Shown piece by piece: positions 35,626-43,807 of a stretch of DNA of 59,648 nt (positions within the stretch are counted from its first letter, which is position 1; each line of letters opens with the position of its first letter). The DNA comes from Amycolatopsis coloradensis (GTDB lineage: Bacteria > Actinomycetota > Actinomycetes > Mycobacteriales > Pseudonocardiaceae): NCBI RefSeq assembly GCF_037997115.1, contig NZ_CP150484.1, forward strand, positions 5,928,587-5,988,234, given 5' to 3'. The notes under the pieces were generated by a model. The model was not told where the DNA came from. It saw only the letters and a list, made by a program, of their open reading frames with translations, and did no database searches. The translations under genes were made by a program, and so were the position numbers.

Positions 35626-35970
35626 ATGCGTACACGTACCGCCTTCCTCGCCATGACCAGTGCCGTCGCCCTGTGCTTCACGATCCCCGCCGTGGCCTCC
35701 GCGGCCGAAGGCGAATTCACCTACCGCTATTACGACGAAGACGAAGAGCTCCAGGTCGGCACCCTCGTCGACCCGCCCAGCGGCGAATGCATCGAAATAC
35801 CCGAAATAGCCGACTGGGACGTCGACGCGTTCCGTCCGCAGAACGACACCGACTCGACCGCGGTGGTGTTCCTGGACGACGATTGCAAGAGCGATTCCTA
35901 CTTCTCGCTTCGCCCCAACGGCGGTCGAGGCTCGGACAGACTTCTCCTGCGCTCGGTCATCTTCAGTTAG
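35626..35970 (+). CDS. Small secreted protein, unknown
   Basis: A 114-residue product with a signal peptide (about 1-27, ending VASAAEG) and a short acidic mature part rich in Asp/Glu (YDEDEELQVG, FLDDDCKSD). Two cysteines (GECIEI and DDCKSD) may form a disulfide. No family recognised. It stands alone between divergent and downstream genes, and starts with ATG at 35626 after a short promoter region shared with the acyl-CoA dehydrogenase. Confidence 0.65.
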   Translation: MRTRTAFLAMTSAVALCFTIPAVASAAEGEFTYRYYDEDEELQVGTLVDPPSGECIEIPEIADWDVDAFRPQNDTDSTAVVFLDDDCKSDSYFSLRPNGGRGSDRLLLRSVIFS

Positions 35971-36022
35971 GCCGAGCGGACCTCGACACCACACTCCGCG
36001 CGGCGAAAGATGAGGCGCGGGG

Positions 36023-37417
36023 GTGGTCGTCGTGGCACGACGTGGACTGGTTTTCCTGGCCCTGCTCACGATCTTTCTCGGGCTGGTGGTGCCCAGCGCC
36101 TCGGCCGACGGCGCGGTCACCAGGTACGAGGGCGAACTCGAAGGCGCACGCTATCTGGTGCTGGTGCCGGAAAACTGGAACGGCACACTCATGCTGTGGA
36201 GCCACGGGATGTACTCCCTGGCATATCCGGAACCCGATCGGATCGCGCTGACGTCGCAGCCCGCGACCGAGTCTTTCCTGCTGGCGCAGGGATACGCGCT
36301 GGCCGCGTCCCAGTACCGGACCGTGCGCGGCTGGTCGATCGAGGAGGCGCTCACTGACCAGACCCGGTTGCACGACTGGTTCACCCGCACGATCGGCCCG
36401 CCGCGACGAACCATCGCGGCGGGCGAATCGGTGGGCGCGATCACCGCGACCCTGCTCGCCGAGCGGAACCCGCGCCGATTCGACGGCCTGATGACCTTCT
36501 GCGGCAACCTCGCCGGCGGGGCCGCGCACTGGAACTCGTCGCTCGACCTCGGGTACGCCCTGAACACCCTGCTCGACGCACGGCTGCAACTGGTGCGGAT
36601 CACCGATCCCGCGGCCAACGTGGGCAGATTCGTCGACGTGGTGCAGGCCGCCACCGCGAATCCGGGAGGCCGGGCCCGGCTCGCGCTGGCGAACGCGCTG
36701 GCCGAGATCCCCGGTTGGCTGGACGCCACCCAGTCCCGCCCGCCGGACGTCGTGGATCAGGTTTTCTGGCAGGGCGTATGGGATCGCTACTACCGCGCCG
36801 GCGCGTTCGGCGTCGACAGGGTCGCGCTGGAACAGCGGGCGAGCGGCAACCCGAGCTGGAACGTGGGCGTCGACTACCGGCGGATCCTGGCGAAGTCCAG
36901 CGAGCGGACGCTGGTGGAACGAGCCTATACGGAGGCGGGGCTCGACCTCGGCGCCGACCTCGACCGGTTGGCGAAGGCGCCCCGAGTCACTCCTGATCCG
37001 GCCGCGGTCACCCATCTGGCCCGATTCGGGCTGCCGCTGGGTCGCACGCCGGTCCCGGTGCTGACCATGCACACCGTCGCGGACGGCACCGCACCCGCGG
37101 CGCACGAACGCGCCTACGCCGAACGAGTCTCACGGCTAGGTGACGGGGACGAGCTCCGGCAGCTGTTCGTGAACCGGGCCGGTCACTGTGTGTTCACCGC
37201 ATCCGAGGAAATCACCGCTCTGCGCACCCTGGAGCGGCGGCTGGACCGCGGACACTGGCCGTCGACCGCCCCTGCCACGCTGATCTACGAAGCAGGCAAG
37301 CTCGCGCCGGAACACCAGACGATCTTCGACATCGTCCGTGAAACCCGGGTGACGACCACGCCGGCGTTCGCGCGGCATTCTCCTCCCCCGTATCCGAGGG
37401 CGCTGCCGTTCTCTTGA
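36023..37417 (+). CDS. Secreted alpha/beta hydrolase
   Basis: Predicted exported hydrolase of 464 residues. The signal peptide (about 1-28) ends SASADG. The fold is marked by YLVLVPENWNGTLMLWSHGMYS (oxyanion region), the nucleophile elbow AAGESVGAITATLLAERNP (GxSxG with Ser), and a late catalytic His in FVNRAGHCVFTASEE. The region between is longer than a minimal hydrolase and includes a cap. The start is GTG at 36023; another in-frame GTG at 36032 is possible. Family members are annotated as secreted alpha/beta hydrolases; the substrate is unknown. Confidence 0.85.
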   Translation: MVVVARRGLVFLALLTIFLGLVVPSASADGAVTRYEGELEGARYLVLVPENWNGTLMLWSHGMYSLAYPEPDRIALTSQPATESFLLAQGYALAASQYRTVRGWSIEEALTDQTRLHDWFTRTIGPPRRTIAAGESVGAITATLLAERNPRRFDGLMTFCGNLAGGAAHWNSSLDLGYALNTLLDARLQLVRITDPAANVGRFVDVVQAATANPGGRARLALANALAEIPGWLDATQSRPPDVVDQVFWQGVWDRYYRAGAFGVDRVALEQRASGNPSWNVGVDYRRILAKSSERTLVERAYTEAGLDLGADLDRLAKAPRVTPDPAAVTHLARFGLPLGRTPVPVLTMHTVADGTAPAAHERAYAERVSRLGDGDELRQLFVNRAGHCVFTASEEITALRTLERRLDRGHWPSTAPATLIYEAGKLAPEHQTIFDIVRETRVTTTPAFARHSPPPYPRALPFS

Positions 37418-37501
37418 GGTGTCGGGCGCGGTGGGCGGTCGCGCCCAGTCTGCGATACACGCCCCGACCATGGGCCTCGCCAAGGGCCACGTCGGAGGCG
37501 C

Positions 37502-37573
37502 GTGAAGGCCTCCTTCCCCACCTTCAGGGTCAGGGTCGCGGCAAAGTCGCATAAGCGCTGGTCGGTGTCGCTC
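37502..37573 (+). repeat. Dispersed intergenic repeat R1, copy 2
   Basis: It begins GTGAAGGCCTCCTT (37502-37515) and continues through CAAAGTCGCATAAGCGCTGGTC. It matches 4450-4520 in the same orientation. The separated right arm AAGGAGGCCTTCAC lies at 37723-37736, so the two halves bracket 207 gene-free bases. Confidence 0.8.
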
Positions 37574-37578
37574 TTGAT

Positions 37579-37631
37579 GGGGTCGTGAGTGGCGTTTCGA
37601 GTTAGAACCCGAAAACGCCACTCACGACCCC
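37579..37631. repeat. Intergenic palindrome D
   Basis: GGGGTCGTGAGTGGCGTTT (37579-37597) and its inverted partner ending GCCACTCACGACCCC (to 37631) give arms of about 21 bases with a small bulge. A degenerate half of the right arm (GCTCACGACCCC) occurs near 4728-4739. Confidence 0.75.
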
Positions 37632-37722
37632 AGGGCGAAACCACGCTCGCCGCCACAACCCGAATCACCACACTGCGGCTCACCTGACCCGCGGCTAGGC
37701 GACCCCGACGCTCAAGGTAGGC

Positions 37723-37736
37723 AAGGAGGCCTTCAC
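37723..37736 (-). repeat. Intergenic repeat A, separated right arm
   Basis: AAGGAGGCCTTCAC, the exact inverse of the arm at 37502-37515 and identical to the arms at 4890-4903 and 19435-19448. Confidence 0.7.
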
Positions 37737-37765
37737 CACCACCTGGGTCGATCACTTCAGCTGAC

Positions 37766-37790
37766 GTTGCGAAAGTGGCTTTCGCAACAC
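37766..37790. repeat. Intergenic palindrome B, copy 2
   Basis: GTTGCGAAAG TGG CTTTCGCAAC followed by ACGCC, like the copy at 5071-5097. The GTTGC/GCAAC pair replaces GTCGC/GCGAC on both arms, a compensatory change that keeps pairing. Confidence 0.8.
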
Positions 37791-37810
37791 GCCACATTTG
37801 TCTTACCCCT

Positions 37811-38473
37811 CTAATTGGGCCCAGCGAGGATCGTCAGCCCGTAGGCCGACAGGACCCGGTTGATCGGGAAGAAGTAGCTGGAGCCGCCGCTCGAGCAGTT
37901 GCCGCTGCCACCGATCAGCACGCCCTGCGCCTGTGCCCCGCTGACGAACGGCCCGCCGTTGTCCCCCGGCTCCGCACAGACGGAAGTGCGGGTCAAACCC
38001 GTCAGCGTTCCCTCCGGGAAGGTGATCGACACGTTCTTCGCCTGGACGGTGCCGCACCGCCAGCCGGTGGTCGCGCCGTACTTGCACACCGACGCGCCGA
38101 CCGGGGCCTCGACCGACCCGGTGATCGTGACCCGGCCGTCGGTGGGCGGGATCGAGCCCACCAGCCGCCAGTCGGTCGTGTTGGTCACCCGGATGACGAT
38201 CGCGCCGGTCGGCGGTACCTGGGCCGCCGCGACCACCCCGACCACGCGGCCGGCGCTGCGGATGGTGTCGCCGGGCTTGCCGCATGCCGAACTCGCGATC
38301 AGGTAGCCGACCTTGCCCTGCACGGCGGCGAACCCGGCCGTGCACCTCGTCGCGGCGCTGCTCTGCAACACGCTCCCGCCGCCGAGTGGGGCGCGAGCGC
38401 TCGCTTGCGCGGTCGACGGCAGGGCCAGGCCGAGGGCCAGGACCAGGCAGGACAGGGATCGGGGCAGTCTCAC
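37811..38473 (-). CDS. Secreted streptogrisin-like protein lacking catalytic residues
   Basis: A 220-residue exported protein with the chymotrypsin/streptogrisin fold but no active site. The signal peptide (about 1-27) ends AQASAR. The catalytic-serine loop reads EPGDNGGPFVSG, so the nucleophile is Asn172 (codon AAC) rather than Ser, while the flanking GD-GGPFVSG is conserved. The histidine loop, LTAGHC in active enzymes, reads LIASSAC, placing Ala63 at the His position. Disulfide cysteines (44/64, 130/140, 166/193) are kept. The loss of two triad residues with retention of the fold suggests a pseudoprotease, perhaps a peptide-binding or inhibitor-sequestering protein. The reading frame is intact, so it is not a decayed gene. 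Confidence 0.85.
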   Translation of the reverse strand: MRLPRSLSCLVLALGLALPSTAQASARAPLGGGSVLQSSAATRCTAGFAAVQGKVGYLIASSACGKPGDTIRSAGRVVGVVAAAQVPPTGAIVIRVTNTTDWRLVGSIPPTDGRVTITGSVEAPVGASVCKYGATTGWRCGTVQAKNVSITFPEGTLTGLTRTSVCAEPGDNGGPFVSGAQAQGVLIGGSGNCSSGGSSYFFPINRVLSAYGLTILAGPN

Positions 38474-38549
38474 GGGACCCTCCGATGGCCGGGGATGTCC
38501 CGATCGTAACGAGCGGGACGCCCCGGCCCATCCGCCGAATCGCGCATTC

Positions 38550-39572
38550 TCAGCGCCAGCCGAGCTCCGGCGCCACGTGGGTGAGGATGCTCTCCAGCAC
38601 GTGCGCGTTGTACTCGACGCCGAGCTGGTTCGGGATGGTCAGCAGCAGGGTGTCCGCGGCCTCGATCGCCTCGTCCTCCTTGAGCGCCCGCACCAGCTCG
38701 TCCGGCTCGGCGGCGTACGACCGCCCGAAGATCGCCCTGGTCGTCTCGTCGATCATGCCGACCTGGTCCCGCGAGTCGCGGTCGCGGCCGAAGTACGCCC
38801 GGTCCAGGTCGTTGGTCAACGCGAAGATGCTGCGGCTGACCGACACCCGCGGCTCACGCGAGTGACCGGCCTCCCTCCAGGCTTCGCGGTAGGCCTCGAT
38901 CTGCTTGCGCTGCTGGACGTGCAGCGGCTCCCCCGTCTCGTCGTCCTTGAGCGTGGAACTCTGCAGGTTCATGCCCTGCTCCGCCGCCCACACCGCGGTC
39001 GCGTTCGAGCTGGAACCCCACCAGATCCGCTCGCGCAACCCCTCCGAGTACGGCTCGAGCCGGAGCAACCCCGGCGGATTGGCGAACATGGGGCGCGGGT
39101 TCGGCTGCGCGAACCCCTCGCCGTCGAGCAGCTTGAGAAAGACCTCGGTGCGCTGCCGGGCCATGTCCGCGGCGGTCTGCCCCTCCGCGGGGCCGTACCC
39201 GAAGTACCGCCAGCCGTCGATGACCTGCTCCGGGGATCCCCGGCTGACCCCGAGCTGGAGCCTGCCGCGGGAGATGAGGTCGGCGGCGCCGGCTTCCTCG
39301 GCCATGTACATCGGGTTCTCGTAGCGCATGTCGATCACGCCGGTACCGATCTCGATCTTCGAAGTCCGGGCGCCGATCGCCGACAGCAACGGGAACGGAC
39401 TGCCCGCCTGCCGCGCGAAGTGGTGCACCCGGAAGTACGCGCCGTCCACGCCGAGCTCCTCGGCCGCGACCGCCAGGTCGATCGACTGATGCAGGAAGTC
39501 GGCGGCGGACCGCGTCTCGGAGTGCGCGCTCGGCGACCAGTGGCCGAAGGACAGGAAACCAATCTTCTTCAC
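38550..39572 (-). CDS. LLM-class flavin-dependent oxidoreductase
   Basis: A luciferase-like flavin oxidoreductase of 340 residues. IGFLSFGHWSPSAHSETRSAADFLHQSIDLAVAAEELGVDGAYFRVHHFA and SKIEIGTGVIDMRYENPMYMAEEAGAADLISRGRLQLGVSRGSPEQV are typical of the family. The start is GTG at 39572 without a clear ribosome site, so translation may be leaderless. It is the third LLM enzyme of the window; substrate unknown. It stands alone, divergent from a 680-base gene-free region. Confidence 0.88.
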   Translation of the reverse strand: MKKIGFLSFGHWSPSAHSETRSAADFLHQSIDLAVAAEELGVDGAYFRVHHFARQAGSPFPLLSAIGARTSKIEIGTGVIDMRYENPMYMAEEAGAADLISRGRLQLGVSRGSPEQVIDGWRYFGYGPAEGQTAADMARQRTEVFLKLLDGEGFAQPNPRPMFANPPGLLRLEPYSEGLRERIWWGSSSNATAVWAAEQGMNLQSSTLKDDETGEPLHVQQRKQIEAYREAWREAGHSREPRVSVSRSIFALTNDLDRAYFGRDRDSRDQVGMIDETTRAIFGRSYAAEPDELVRALKEDEAIEAADTLLLTIPNQLGVEYNAHVLESILTHVAPELGWR

Positions 39573-40254
39573 AGCACGTGTAACCGCCCGATGACCGGGT
39601 TTGATTCCCCGCCGAGGGTGCTCGCACCGTCCGGGTCAGGAGCGTTCGGCACACCTGCCGAAGTGACTCACCGCGAACCGACGGGGCGAGGCAGAGGTGT
39701 CGTGACCGCCACCACCGCGGTGCTGTTCCGGTCCGTTGGTTTCGCTCGGCGTCCAGCATTTCCCTCGAGCCGCGCAAAAGCGATATTCGACAGCGCCGGC
39801 TACGCCGGACAAAAGAGACCATGCCCGAGTCGGCCCCCACCGAACAGAAGTGTCCATGGCAATTCCCGCGACCGGACACAACTGTATCGCAGCCATCCAG
39901 TGCGATGGGACGAACCGGGTTTCCGCAGTTCCAGCGCGGCAAACAACGCTGTCTCGACGCCTTTGGTCACCCCTGGGGCACAGCGGACATAATTGGGCCA
40001 CCCCCAGCACGACCCAGTCAATAACGTCGAATTCGGCCACCCGGATTCGACCAATGCGGCCGAACGGGTGAAATCGATTCCAATGTCATATTCGAATACT
40101 TCTACCTGGGTAGTCTCCGTTCGTCCCCGAAAGGCCGACCGAGGACGACACCAATGCGATCAACGTTCGAAAGCCACCTCATGCCCACTCGCTCGTACGC
40201 CCGCCGTTCCGGGCGGACCGCGGGGTGGGCCGACCAGCCACGAAAGGGGGCCCG
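39573..40254. other. Gene-free region upstream of MEDS gene
   Basis: Frames here are short and lack ribosome sites and codon bias, so I see no gene. The base composition is less GC-rich than the neighbours near 40030-40130. Two degenerate relatives of the hydrogenase palindrome occur: CGGACACAACTGTATC (39873-39888) and CGGACATAATTGGGCC (39984-39999). The stretch presumably holds the promoters of the divergent LLM oxidoreductase and MEDS genes. Confidence 0.5.
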
Positions 40255-41223
40255 ATGAAGACACCTTTTCGGCACCGGGGCTGCGTTTACGGCAGCGATG
40301 CGGAGTTCCTCACCATGGCCGTGCCTTTCGCCGAGGACGGGCTACGCCGGAGACAGCCGGTGCTGGCCGTCACGACCGCGGGCAACCTTGGCCTGCTGCG
40401 GGCCGCGCTCGGCGTCGACGCCGACCGGATCGAGTGCGCCGAGACGTCGGCCTTCGGCCGCCGGGCGTCGCACTGGGCCGAGGCACTCCGCGATCACTGG
40501 ACACGCCACCGGTCCGACACGCCCCCAGGCCCGGTACGCATCATCGCCGAGCCGGCGTGGGCAGACCGGTCCCGACGAGAAGTAGCCGCGTGGCTACGGA
40601 TGGAGGCAAATCTCACCATGTCACTGGCCGACACCGAGATCTGGATGATCTGCCCCTACGACACCAGGAGTGTCGAAGCGGGCATAGTCGAGGAAGCCCA
40701 CCGGATCCATCCGGAATGCGTGGTGGGGCGCAGAGCGAAGCCGTCCGCGCAGTTCATGGTGCCGGAGGAGTTCACCCAGGCCGAGACGTCACCGGGCCGC
40801 ACCGCCGACCTGTTCAGGTTCGCCGGGGATCTGGTGTCCGTGCGGCGGTACGTACTGGAAAAGGCCACCCCGATACTGAGCACGGAGAGCACCTCGGCGA
40901 TGTTCGACGTCGCCGTCGGCGCGGTGCTCGCCAGCCTGCTCAACCACGGCATCGACCGGGCGACCGTGTGGGTACGTCCCGTCGCGGGCCGCGTGGTGTG
41001 CACGATGCGCTGTGACCGGCCGCTCGACCTCCAGCGATTTCCTGGCTCAGGGCACCTGGACACGAATCGGCTAGACAACAACCTGCGGATGGCCGAACAG
41101 GTGTGCGAGTGGCTCGACGTCAGCTCTGACCCCGGCGGCTGCACCATCGAACTGGCCATGCCGGGACAGGTACCGAAAAGCCAGGCCGGGGCCGGGAGCG
41201 AAGGCTGGAGCGTCCAAGGCTGA
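40255..41223 (+). CDS. MEDS-domain sensory protein with anti-sigma-like C-terminus
   Basis: A 322-residue cytoplasmic protein. The N-terminal half (HRGCVYGSDAEFLTMAVPFAEDGLRRRQPVLAVTTAGNLGLLRAALG ... RIECAE ... VRIIAEPAWADRS) is the MEDS sensory domain found in DcmR-like and actinobacterial anti-sigma-type proteins. The C-terminal region (about 205-310, STSAMFDVAVGAVLASLLNHGIDRATVWVRPV ... GCTIELAMPG) looks like a reduced histidine-kinase-type ATPase domain without clear N- and G-box residues. AAAGGGGG precedes the ATG at 40255. It lies between degenerate hydrogenase-type palindromes and hypF, so it is a candidate signalling protein for the H2 locus (inference). Confidence 0.75.
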   Translation: MKTPFRHRGCVYGSDAEFLTMAVPFAEDGLRRRQPVLAVTTAGNLGLLRAALGVDADRIECAETSAFGRRASHWAEALRDHWTRHRSDTPPGPVRIIAEPAWADRSRREVAAWLRMEANLTMSLADTEIWMICPYDTRSVEAGIVEEAHRIHPECVVGRRAKPSAQFMVPEEFTQAETSPGRTADLFRFAGDLVSVRRYVLEKATPILSTESTSAMFDVAVGAVLASLLNHGIDRATVWVRPVAGRVVCTMRCDRPLDLQRFPGSGHLDTNRLDNNLRMAEQVCEWLDVSSDPGGCTIELAMPGQVPKSQAGAGSEGWSVQG

Positions 41224-41242
41224 CCATTCGTGTCCCGTTCGA

Positions 41243-41258
41243 CGGACAGTTCTGTCCG
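41243..41258. promoter_or_regulatory. Hydrogenase-locus operator, site 1 (hypF)
   Basis: CGGACA-GTTC-TGTCCG is a perfect 16-base palindrome 100 bases before the hypF start. The same pattern occurs at 49063-49078 and, with one change, at 49841-49856, each upstream of another hydrogenase block. Confidence 0.7.
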
Positions 41259-41358
41259 GTGCCGCCCGGACCGGAGAGGACACCGTCTTCGCGACGGCGG
41301 TGAGGCACTCGGGTGAAGACGGCTGCGCCTTGACCGATCGGGGTGAACACTGATCCGC

Positions 41359-43653
41359 GTGGAAACGCGAACACGGCGTGCCGTGCGGATCGAAGGGATC
41401 GTGCAAGGGGTCGGTTTCCGGCCCTTCGTCCACGGTCTCGCCACCCGGCTCGGCCTGGCCGGCCACGTCGGCAACGACGTCGACGGAGTGTTCGTCGAGG
41501 TGGAGGGGCCGGTCGCGGACATCGAGGCGTTCCTGCTCGCCCTGCGCCGTGACGCTCCCCCGCTCGCCGCGGTCGAACGGGTGACCTCGGTGGAGACGAC
41601 GTCGAACGACGGCCGTGGATTCAGCATCGTGCCCAGTGCCCCCGGTGGAGGCAAGCGGGCACTCGTCGCCGCGGACAGCGCCGTCTGCGACGACTGCCTC
41701 CGCGAACTGCGCGACGCCGGCGACCGCCGCTTCGGCTACCCCTTCATCAACTGCACCAACTGCGGCCCGCGCTTCACCATTGTGCGCGACGTGCCCTACG
41801 ACCGGCCCCTGACCACGATGGCGGCTTTCGGACTGTGCACCGTTTGCGCCGCGGAGTATCACGACCCGGCGGATCGCCGCTTCCACGCGCAGCCGACCTG
41901 CTGCGCGGACTGCGGCCCGCGGTTGCGGCTGCGGGACACGGCCGGGCGCGAGGGCACCGGCGACCCGATCGCGGAGGCGGCCGCGCTCCTTCGGGAAGGC
42001 CGAGTGCTGGCGATCAAAGGGATCGGCGGCCATCACCTGGCCGTCCTCGCGGCGGACGAGCAGGCCACCGCCCTTCTGCGGAAGCGCAAACACCGTGAGG
42101 ACAAGCCTTTCGCCGTGATGGTGTCCGATGTGGACACCGCGAGGATCTTGTGCGAGGTGGACTCCGCCGGGTGCGAGTCGCTCACGAGCAGGCGGCGCCC
42201 GATCGTGCTGCTTCCCCGGCTCGCGGACGCGCCGGTCGCGGCCGCGGTCGCGCCGGGGACCCGGCAGCTCGGTCTCCTTCTCCCCTATTCCCCGCTGCAC
42301 CATCTCCTGCTCGCGGCGGTCGCCGCTCCGATCGTGCTCACCAGCGGCAACGTCTCCGACGAGCCGATCGCCTACACCGACGCCGACGCCTTCGACCGGC
42401 TCGGCGGGATCGCCGACGCGTTCCTGACCCACGACCGGCCGATCCATATCCGCACCGACGACTCCGTAGTGCGGCCATGGCGCGGCCGGGAATCGGTGCT
42501 GCGGCGCTCTCGTGGATTCGTGCCGGAACCCGTGACGTTGCCGTCGGCCGCGCCACGGCCCCTGCTCGCCTGCGGGGCGGAATTGAAGAACACCTTCTGC
42601 CTGGTCAAAGACCGGTACGCGGTCATCTCCCAGCACATCGGTGATCTGGAGAACTTCGAGACACTACGGTCGTTCACGGAAGGAATAGTCCACTTAAGAC
42701 GGTTGTTCGACATCGATCCCGCACTGGTCGCGCACGACCTGCACCCGGAATACCTCTCCACCAAACACGCTTCGGAGCTGGCCGAGCGCTCCGGCGTCGA
42801 ACTCGTCGGGGTGCAGCATCACCACGCGCACATCGCGTCGTGCCTCACCGACAACGGCGAAGAGGGGCCGGTTCTCGGCGTCGCCTTCGACGGCACCGGC
42901 TTCGGGGACGACGGCACGATCTGGGGCGGGGAATTCCTGCTCGCCGATCTGACGACCTACACCAGGGTCGGCCACCTGGCGCCGATGCCCATGCCCGGGG
43001 GTACGACGGCGATCAGGCAGCCGTGGCGGATGGCCGCGGCATACCTCGATCGGGCCTTCGACGGCTGCCCGCCGACGGACTTGGCCGTTTCGGTCCGCAA
43101 CGCCACCGCGTGGGCCACCGTGACCGAACTCGCCAGACGCCGGGTGGCGTCGCCACTGACCTCCAGCGCGGGGAGGCTGTTCGACGCGGTATCGGCCGTG
43201 CTCGGTATCCGCGACACCGTCCACTACGAGGGGCAGGCCGCGATCGAACTGGAACAACTGGCAGACGGGGGCGAACGCGATGCCTACCCGGTGACCGTGT
43301 CCGGGGCGGGTCCGCTGGTGGTCGCGGGAGCGGACCTGGTCCGGGCGGTCGCCGAAGACGTGCTTCGGGGTGTTCCCCCGGAAGTGGTCGCCGCGCGATT
43401 CCACAACGGGATGGCCGAGGTCATCGCACGCTGCTGCGTGTCGCTGCGCGACCGGACAGGAGTGGGCACGGTGGCCATCTCGGGCGGCGTCTTCCAGAAC
43501 CTGCTTCTGCTCGACCGGACGGTGGACCTGTTGCACGAAAACGGTTTCCGGGTCCTCACCCACAGCCGCGTGCCGGCGAACGACGGCGGTATCAGCCTCG
43601 GTCAGGCCGCCGTCGCCGCCGCGAGGGATCGCGCGGGGATCACATCTTCCTGA
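41359..43653 (+). CDS. hypF: Carbamoyltransferase HypF
   Basis: A hydrogenase maturation enzyme of 764 residues that makes the carbamoyl group converted to the CN- ligands of the [NiFe] site. In order it has an acylphosphatase domain (1-92, RIEGIVQGVGFRPFVHGLA), two zinc fingers with cysteine pairs at 110/113 and 132/135 and at 160/163 and 182/185, a YrdC-like domain (about 195-385, including KRKHREDKPFAVM), and a Kae1-like domain (about 400-760) with HHHAHIASC. The start is GTG at 41359. A palindromic operator candidate lies 100 bases upstream. It points toward the structural operon and its 3' end overlaps that operon's last gene by 14 bases. Confidence 0.96.
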   Translation: METRTRRAVRIEGIVQGVGFRPFVHGLATRLGLAGHVGNDVDGVFVEVEGPVADIEAFLLALRRDAPPLAAVERVTSVETTSNDGRGFSIVPSAPGGGKRALVAADSAVCDDCLRELRDAGDRRFGYPFINCTNCGPRFTIVRDVPYDRPLTTMAAFGLCTVCAAEYHDPADRRFHAQPTCCADCGPRLRLRDTAGREGTGDPIAEAAALLREGRVLAIKGIGGHHLAVLAADEQATALLRKRKHREDKPFAVMVSDVDTARILCEVDSAGCESLTSRRRPIVLLPRLADAPVAAAVAPGTRQLGLLLPYSPLHHLLLAAVAAPIVLTSGNVSDEPIAYTDADAFDRLGGIADAFLTHDRPIHIRTDDSVVRPWRGRESVLRRSRGFVPEPVTLPSAAPRPLLACGAELKNTFCLVKDRYAVISQHIGDLENFETLRSFTEGIVHLRRLFDIDPALVAHDLHPEYLSTKHASELAERSGVELVGVQHHHAHIASCLTDNGEEGPVLGVAFDGTGFGDDGTIWGGEFLLADLTTYTRVGHLAPMPMPGGTTAIRQPWRMAAAYLDRAFDGCPPTDLAVSVRNATAWATVTELARRRVASPLTSSAGRLFDAVSAVLGIRDTVHYEGQAAIELEQLADGGERDAYPVTVSGAGPLVVAGADLVRAVAEDVLRGVPPEVVAARFHNGMAEVIARCCVSLRDRTGVGTVAISGGVFQNLLLLDRTVDLLHENGFRVLTHSRVPANDGGISLGQAAVAAARDRAGITSS

Positions 43654-43807
43654 TCGTCAGGTACCGCCGGATGTCCGGGAGGAAGAGCGCCAAGACGACG
43701 AGCGCCGCGACTACCGTCATCGCCACTATCGCCAGGAAGATGTAGCCGAGCAAAATCAGGTCCGGCGCCCGCTTCTCGCCTTCCGGCAGTCCGGTGAGCG
43801 TTCTCAT
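43640..43807 (-). CDS. 55-aa membrane protein of the hydrogenase operon
   Basis: Product MRTLTGLPEGEKRAPD, a hydrophobic helix (about 17-43) and a basic tail PDIRRYLTIRKM. GGGAGGGGAC lies directly before the ATG. The start overlaps the previous gene's stop by four bases (ATGA), which strongly supports translation. The tail ...PDIRRYLxIRKM resembles the DUF6893 small-protein family as I remember it. It is the sixth and last gene of the structural operon and a candidate membrane anchor or electron-chain contact for a hydrogenase that has no signal peptide of its own (inference). Its 3' end overlaps hypF tail to tail. Confidence 0.75.
   Translation of the reverse strand: MRTLTGLPEGEKRAPDLILLGYIFLAIVAMTVVAALVVLALFLPDIRRYLTIRKM

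Noticed and set aside
39636..40040. A 134-codon minus frame in the gene-free region
   Set aside because: No ribosome site, no recognisable domain and unusual composition.
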